A stretch of DNA of 64,000 nt. It comes from Streptomyces lydicus (GTDB lineage Bacteria > Actinomycetota > Actinomycetes > Streptomycetales > Streptomycetaceae). Each line of letters starts with the position of its first letter. The first letter of the stretch is position 1. The stretch covers positions 1,550,001 to 1,614,000 of the forward strand of contig NZ_RDTE01000003.1 of NCBI RefSeq assembly GCF_004125265.1. Reading direction: 5' to 3'. The translations under genes were made by a program, and so were the position numbers. The notes under the pieces are model-generated. The model made no database searches. It saw nothing but the letters and a program-made list of their open reading frames with translations, and had not been told where the DNA came from. Of the stretch, positions 60,004 to 64,000 are shown one piece after another.

Positions 60004-60732
60004 TCAGCTGGCCGGAAGTTTGGCGATGGCCGCTCCAATATGCTGGTCGACCAAGGCGGGCGCGCCCACGAGCATCACCATCACGTTGCTGCGGCGGACG
60101 GCGGCCGTCTTCAGCACCTGCGACCCTCCTGGGCCGGTGAGCGTGGTCGTGTAGGCGTAGGCATCTGGCCCCGGGCTGGGTGCATCGTCCTTGCGCACGG
60201 TCACGGTGACAGGGGTGCTACCAGAAGTCATGGTGTAGGTGGGACAGGACGTCTGAGCATGCATGAGCCTGCGCAGCCCTGCGGCGAGTTTGGATGGTGC
60301 ATCGCTGTGCAGTTCCTCGCCCAGCGTTGAATCCGAGCCGAATGTGAAGCCGACGGAGGTCTTCGCGGCGAACTGCACTTCGTCGCTGTGTTTGCCCAGC
60401 TCCTCCAGAGCGGGGCAGCCGCTCACACCCATGTCGTCGTACCGGTGAGGGTCGGCCGCCTTCTTGTCGTCGGGGGTCTCGGTCTGTGTGTATCCCGGTC
60501 CCAAGTCGTCAGCGGTCAGCAGATAGTGACGCAACTGCTGGCCCTGGAAAGGCTTGAGATCTACAGGGGAAGCTGAGGAGGAGGGCGATCCGGGAGCTGT
60601 TGCCCTCGATCCTATTGGCTTGGCCTCGTGCTTTCCAGCGGCGGTCGTGCTGCCGCAGCCCGCCGCCAGGGCCAGGATCCCGCAGGCAGCCGCTGCCGCC
60701 ATTCTGCTGATTCGACGCTGCTTGACTGGCAT
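60004..60732 (-). CDS. Secreted lipoprotein, possible PknH-sensor-like domain
   Basis: A 242-aa lipoprotein. The signal sequence runs from MPVKQRRISRMAAAAACGIL to a lipobox AAGC, followed by a Ser/Pro-rich linker. The domain begins RHYLLTADDLGPGYTQTE, which resembles the extracellular sensor domains of PknH and related mycobacterial lipoproteins. Two cysteines (SGCPALEEL, QTSCPTYTM) could form a disulfide. No partner kinase is nearby. The ATG at 60732 was preferred to one at 60762 because of the signal peptide. Confidence 0.75.
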   Translation of the reverse strand: MPVKQRRISRMAAAAACGILALAAGCGSTTAAGKHEAKPIGSRATAPGSPSSSASPVDLKPFQGQQLRHYLLTADDLGPGYTQTETPDDKKAADPHRYDDMGVSGCPALEELGKHSDEVQFAAKTSVGFTFGSDSTLGEELHSDAPSKLAAGLRRLMHAQTSCPTYTMTSGSTPVTVTVRKDDAPSPGPDAYAYTTTLTGPGGSQVLKTAAVRRSNVMVMLVGAPALVDQHIGAAIAKLPAS

Positions 60733-60865
60733 CGGCCAACCCCCCGTATCGACAACGGACATGACCCTATCGGCAGCCGACCATCCGGGGTTGCGTAGTC
60801 TCGCGGGTGACGTGATCTTTTCCTTCTAGCCTGACAAGGGCGACATCTACGACGCGGACAGCAGG

Positions 60866-61640
60866 ATGGGGCCGCCGGGTGGTGATCGCGGCACGGGCCT
60901 CACTGCTAAGAGAGTGCAGGTGATGCCGGTGAAGCGAGCCAGGCATGGTGCGTTCGACGATCCAGTGGTGCCGGCCCAGTCGCTGGCAGGTCTCAATGCC
61001 CTTGCGAGCGATGCGGTGGGTGATGCCGCGCTTGCGTCACCATCGCCGCATGTGGGAGTAGCCCTATCCCTTGTCGCCGTGCAGCTTGCCCGGCTTCCGC
61101 CGTCAGGGCCCTCGGCGGGCCCGGATCGGCGGTGTGCCTTTGACCAGAGCGATCAGGACATGGCCGTCGTGCAGGTTTGCCTCCGAGATCCCGACGGACA
61201 GGGGCAGACCGGTCCACTCGGTGATGAGGTGGATCCTCGTGCCGTACTTGCCCCGGTCGACAGGATTCGGACCCGTCAGGTCCCCTTTTCAGGGCCCGCA
61301 TCTTCACCGAGTCGATCGCGCAGCGGGTCCAGTCCAACTCGCCGCGGGAACCGAGCTCGTCGAGAACCAGGCGGTGGAGCTTGACCCACACTCTGGCGTT
61401 CGCCCACTCAGAGAAACGCCGGTGAGCTGTTGCTCCCGACAGCCCGAACGAGGTTGACGGCAACTGCTGTGCGTGCAGCCTGACTTGGTTTACGAACACG
61501 ATCGCCGCCAGCACCTCCCGGTCACCGCGCCGGCGCCGGGCACCACCCTGAGGCTGCGAGGGGGCCTCAGGCACCACCCACTGGAACGGCTCCCACAACT
61601 CGTCCGGCACCAGCCGCTCATCGGTCCCCACCACGATCAA
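60866..61640 (-). mobile_element. IS5-family insertion sequence, frameshifted transposase
   Basis: The minus strand starts MIVVGTDERLVPDELWEPFQ and continues through WANARVWVKLHRLVLDELGS and LDWTRCAIDSVKMRALKRG, a normal IS5-type N-terminal half. It then loses frame: GANLHDGHVLIAL, HRIARKGIETCQRLGRHHWI and related segments appear in other frames, interrupted by stops, down to about 60870. The IS is therefore inactive. It is a different subgroup from the tail at 58062. Terminal inverted repeats were not resolved by eye. Confidence 0.8.
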
Positions 61641-61681
61641 CGCCGTACCGAGTCAGTCAAATGAGATGACCTCTAATATTC

Positions 61682-61936
61682 ATGCCCATGACATCACCTC
61701 CTGATCGCGTAGACAGCAGGGAAGCGCTTGCGTCGTTTGTGCGCGATCTGCGCCGTGACTACGTAGACAACGACGGTTCCTGGGAAGCCGCCGATCTGGG
61801 CGACTTCCTGGAGGCCCTGGCCGCCTGGATCGACGATGCGGACGGCTGGTACCGGAACACTGGTCGTGGTCTTCCTCCCCACGGTGACTGGGCCTTCTTT
61901 GCCCGATCCCTGAGCGCAGCCACCGTGTACGAGTAG
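61682..61936 (+). CDS. DUF7660-like small protein
   Basis: An 84-aa acidic protein: VDSREALASFVRDLRRDYVD, WEAADLGDFLEALAAWIDDA, then WAFFARSLSAATVYE. The WExxxLxxFLEAxxAW and closing FAxxLxAAxxYE pattern is what I recall for DUF7660, found next to toxin or immunity-type genes in actinobacteria. The function is unknown. It starts with ATG at 61682 or 61688, just past the inactive insertion sequence. Confidence 0.65.
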   Translation: MPMTSPPDRVDSREALASFVRDLRRDYVDNDGSWEAADLGDFLEALAAWIDDADGWYRNTGRGLPPHGDWAFFARSLSAATVYE

Positions 61937-62130
61937 TGGCGTGGGACCGAGGGCTGGGCCGCCCCTGGGTCGTGTCAAGTCGGCCGCCAGCGGGGCCACA
62001 GCGGGTGACGCTCCCCTCGCCGCCCCGATCGGACTCCCGTAAACGATCTGCCACACTGGCCGCACCAGCCTGCACTCGAAGTGCGGGCACGATGATTGCG
62101 GCTCGAGCAGCTCATCAGCCAGGGGAATTT

Positions 62131-62288
62131 ATGTGGCATGGGGACGATGATGCCGGGCGGCGGTCGGGCGTACGTGGTTGGCAGTGGTCATCGCGCTGAG
62201 CTGCACCGTGGTTCTGGCGTGTGTCATCTTCGCCGGCGTACTCGGATTCTTTGGGCTGACTCAAGTGTTGCCAGTCATCTCCGATTGA
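62131..62288 (+). pseudogene. Possible frameshifted small membrane-protein gene
   Basis: An ATG at 62131 with CAGGGGAAT upstream opens MWHGDDDAGRRSGVR and stops at 62199. A one-base shift near 62160-62175 would continue into TWLAVVIALSCTVVLACVIF followed by AGVLGFFGLTQVLPVISD and a stop at 62286-62288. That is a convincing membrane helix with no ATG of its own, although a TTG lies at 62178. Either a short gene starts at the TTG or a roughly 52-aa gene has been frameshifted. Confidence 0.35.
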
Positions 62289-62964
62289 TGCGCGTGGCTG
62301 CATTCGATATTCCCGCAGCCGGCCGGTTACCTCCGCTCGGACGCAGCAGAACCTCGCTGCCAATGGGCGTGAATCCGCAGGCGAGGAAGGCGCGCAGGGA
62401 GCGGGCGTTGCCCGGGGAAACGGCGGCGAAGACTGGTTCGCCTTCCGGGAGCAGGGAGAGGACATCGGCGAGGAGCGACCGTCCGTGCCCTCGGCCGGTG
62501 TCCTGGGCGCGGTCGAGTTCGATACTCAGCTCCCACCGGCCGGCAAGGCCGTCGGCCAGGGTGATGGGGCCACGTTCGTCACCGTAGACCTGGACGCTTG
62601 TCCGCAGCCACCGGGCGTGGCGGACACGTGGATGGGCGTCTGCGTCGGCCAGCTCCGCCAGGCGCGGGCGGCCGCCGGTGCCGCGGGCCGTGAGGGTGGC
62701 GTCGGTGTCGCCGATCCAGCCCTTGGGCCCGGCGAGGTGGCGCAGGAAGTCCGCAGAGAGCGATTCGCCGAAACCGTCTGGGCCCTGGGCGTATACGGCT
62801 TGCTCGGTCATGGCGGTGGCCACGACGGCGTGACCGGTAGAGGCGACCGAGCATTCGAGCCCCCCAGGCAGGAGCGGCAGCACCGTCACCCGGCCGTCGG
62901 CCGACGGGAAGCAATTGTCGGCAGCGTCCATGAAGAAAGTCAGGAGCGGGTGTGATTCACGCAC
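62275..62964 (-). CDS. GNAT-like N-acetyltransferase
   Basis: About 229 residues from a GTG at 62964. The C-terminal half holds the acyl-CoA region LSIELDRAQDTGRGHGRSLL (loop DTGRGHG) and VFAAVSPGNARSLRAFLACG followed by FTPIGSEVLLRP, a typical GNAT end. The N-terminal half (VTVLPLLPGGLECSVASTGH, ending GESLSADFLRHLAG) is not recognisable and may be a separate domain. Its start overlaps the end of the small frame at 62940-63089 by 25 nt, suggesting coupling. Confidence 0.75.
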   Translation of the reverse strand: MRESHPLLTFFMDAADNCFPSADGRVTVLPLLPGGLECSVASTGHAVVATAMTEQAVYAQGPDGFGESLSADFLRHLAGPKGWIGDTDATLTARGTGGRPRLAELADADAHPRVRHARWLRTSVQVYGDERGPITLADGLAGRWELSIELDRAQDTGRGHGRSLLADVLSLLPEGEPVFAAVSPGNARSLRAFLACGFTPIGSEVLLRPSGGNRPAAGISNAATRINRR

Positions 62965-63089
62965 GGTTGGCCACCCGTGTTGAGGAAGTCCAGTAGCGGG
63001 TAGTCGGGGTAATTGTCGAGCTCTACGACCATCGCGGGACCCTTCGGGAAGGTACGCCCTTCGTGGGTCTCCCCGACACCGATCCACAT
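62940..63089 (-). CDS. Short hypothetical frame coupled to the GNAT gene
   Basis: Forty-nine residues from an ATG at 63089: MWIGVGETHEGRTFPKG, then a strand/acid-rich piece VVELDNYPDYPLLDFLNTGG. The composition looks genuine, and in-frame coding-like sequence (HPRFDGLLDNRSTAQN) precedes the ATG, so it may be the tail of a longer damaged gene. It resembles C-terminal parts of small immunity-type proteins, but I cannot assign a family. Confidence 0.4.
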   Translation of the reverse strand: MWIGVGETHEGRTFPKGPAMVVELDNYPDYPLLDFLNTGGQPCVNHTRS

Positions 63090-63200
63090 GTTTTGAGCAG
63101 TGCTCCGGTTGTCGAGGAGGCCGTCAAACCTGGGGTGGAGTAGGGCGGTTCCACCCGTGGGTGGTGGTGCGCCGGTGGGCGCGGGGAGCAGGCTCGGCGT

Positions 63201-63899
63201 ATGGGCTTTCTTCATTCGGCGGTCGTTGCCGTCACTGACGTCTGTGTCGCGATCTTTCTTGTGGCCTGGCTCGTGGGGGCCGTCTACTTCGCCGCGAAAG
63301 GCCGGAAGGGGCTGGCCGGATGGGTGCGCGGGCTGCCTCGCACGCTGGCCGGGCGGGTTCCGGTGATGGTGGGCGCGGGTGTGTTCGCGGTGCTGGTCGG
63401 CTGCTCGCGGCCGTCCTTCTGGCGCCACCTCCAGTACTGGCAGCCCGAGCTCGCGGTCCTGGGGGCGCTGCTCGCCGTCGCCTCCACGGCTTTGCTGCTG
63501 TGGGCCCGTTGGGTTCTGGGGGCGATGTGGGCCAGCGTTCCGTTGGTGCAGGAGGGGCATGAGCTGCGTACCGATGGTCCCTACCGGCTGGTGCGCCATC
63601 CCATCTATACCGGTCTTCTTGGCCTGATCGTCGGCGGGATGCTGGCCTTTGGCTTCGGTGTCTGGCTGGTCTACCTCGTGGTGGCCGTGCCTTGGCTGCT
63701 GCGTCGGGTGCGGGTTGAAGACGGCCTGATGGAGGGGCAGTTCGGCGATTCCTATGCTGACTACCGGGCGCGCGTTCCGGCGCTGATTCCGTGGTTACGG
63801 CCCGGCGCTGATGTCGTGGACGCGGCCCCATCGGGTTGGTTCCGTCGAGTCGGTCCCCATCGGACCGACAGATGGCGAGCCGACAGCGGGCGACGCTGA
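63201..63899 (+). CDS. Isoprenylcysteine carboxyl methyltransferase-family membrane protein
   Basis: A 232-aa integral membrane methyltransferase-like protein with about five helices. The diagnostic segment is LRTDGPYRLVRHPIYTGLLG, with the RHP-x-Y motif that binds SAM in ICMT/PEMT proteins. EDGLMEGQFGDSYADYRARV with the E-x-Y-x-x-Y acceptor-side motif follows. In bacteria, members methylate lipids or other membrane-soluble substrates, or have unknown roles. The ATG at 63201 is the likely start. A Trp/Arg-rich tail of about 35 residues extends past the conserved core. The remaining 63900-64000 shows no complete gene. Confidence 0.88.
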   Translation: MGFLHSAVVAVTDVCVAIFLVAWLVGAVYFAAKGRKGLAGWVRGLPRTLAGRVPVMVGAGVFAVLVGCSRPSFWRHLQYWQPELAVLGALLAVASTALLLWARWVLGAMWASVPLVQEGHELRTDGPYRLVRHPIYTGLLGLIVGGMLAFGFGVWLVYLVVAVPWLLRRVRVEDGLMEGQFGDSYADYRARVPALIPWLRPGADVVDAAPSGWFRRVGPHRTDRWRADSGRR

Positions 63900-64000
63900 T
63901 CCGCGGCCTGCCGGGGGCCGTGATCCTCATCGTTGAGCGGCGAGGCGCCGTGAGCGGGAACAGCGCGGCGCGGTAAGAGGGAAGGGCGAGGCACCCGTAG

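Overview
The window looks like chromosome of a Streptomyces or a close relative. Base composition is very G+C rich, third codon positions are strongly G/C, GTG starts are common, and most lipoproteins and regulators are of actinobacterial type. Gene order around allantoinase, the IclR-family regulator and malate synthase matches what is known of Streptomyces purine-catabolism loci. No rRNA, tRNA or CRISPR array was found.

Region by region. 1-1.4 kb: a broken DUF1266-type gene and a small unknown gene. 1.46-7.25 kb: a tight six-gene minus-strand operon encoding, in order of transcription, a heme-oxygenase-like diiron oxidase candidate, a PLP aminotransferase, a large FAD/NAD(P)-binding protein, a cupin, a TauE/SafE exporter and an O-methyltransferase. 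Its leader carries 11-bp-period direct repeats. It reads as a small, apparently uncharacterised biosynthetic cluster and is the best candidate for an undescribed system. 8.2-12.6 kb: a lipoprotein with a duplicated module, a D,D-carboxypeptidase, a leader-like micro-ORF and a GNAT enzyme. 12.8-21.8 kb: arginyl-tRNA synthetase, then a sugar-type ABC importer with two tandem paralogous binding lipoproteins, a ROK kinase and a GntR regulator. 22-32 kb: DUF3995, a thioesterase, an exported cyclohexadienyl dehydratase, a KDPG-type aldolase, a secreted RNase Sa-like ribonuclease, an amino-acid permease divergent from an XRE-cupin regulator, and a secreted GH84 hexosaminidase.

32.2-52.7 kb is a purine salvage and degradation district. 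It holds a xanthine/uracil-type permease, 8-oxoguanine deaminase, urate oxidase, HIU hydrolase, OHCU decarboxylase, allantoinase, an NCS1 permease, an allantoin-racemase-like protein, an IclR regulator and a MobA-like Mo-cofactor protein. Glyoxylate disposal is covered by malate synthase, hydroxypyruvate isomerase and tartronate-semialdehyde reductase, and a catalase would remove the H2O2 from urate oxidase. Two families of short palindromes recur in front of these units and suggest one or two shared regulators. Xanthine dehydrogenase, allantoicase and glyoxylate carboligase are not in the window.

53-64 kb is accessory in character. It contains a zinc-ribbon protein with a degenerate Mrr-like nuclease fold, several GNAT enzymes and methyltransferases, one methyltransferase gene bracketed by inverted repeats, remnants of two IS5-type transposases and of a tyrosine integrase, a decapitated gene, two lipoproteins and an ICMT-type membrane methyltransferase.

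All calls come from reading the sequence and recalling protein families; no database search was run. Start codons are choices based on visible ribosome-binding sites and family lengths.
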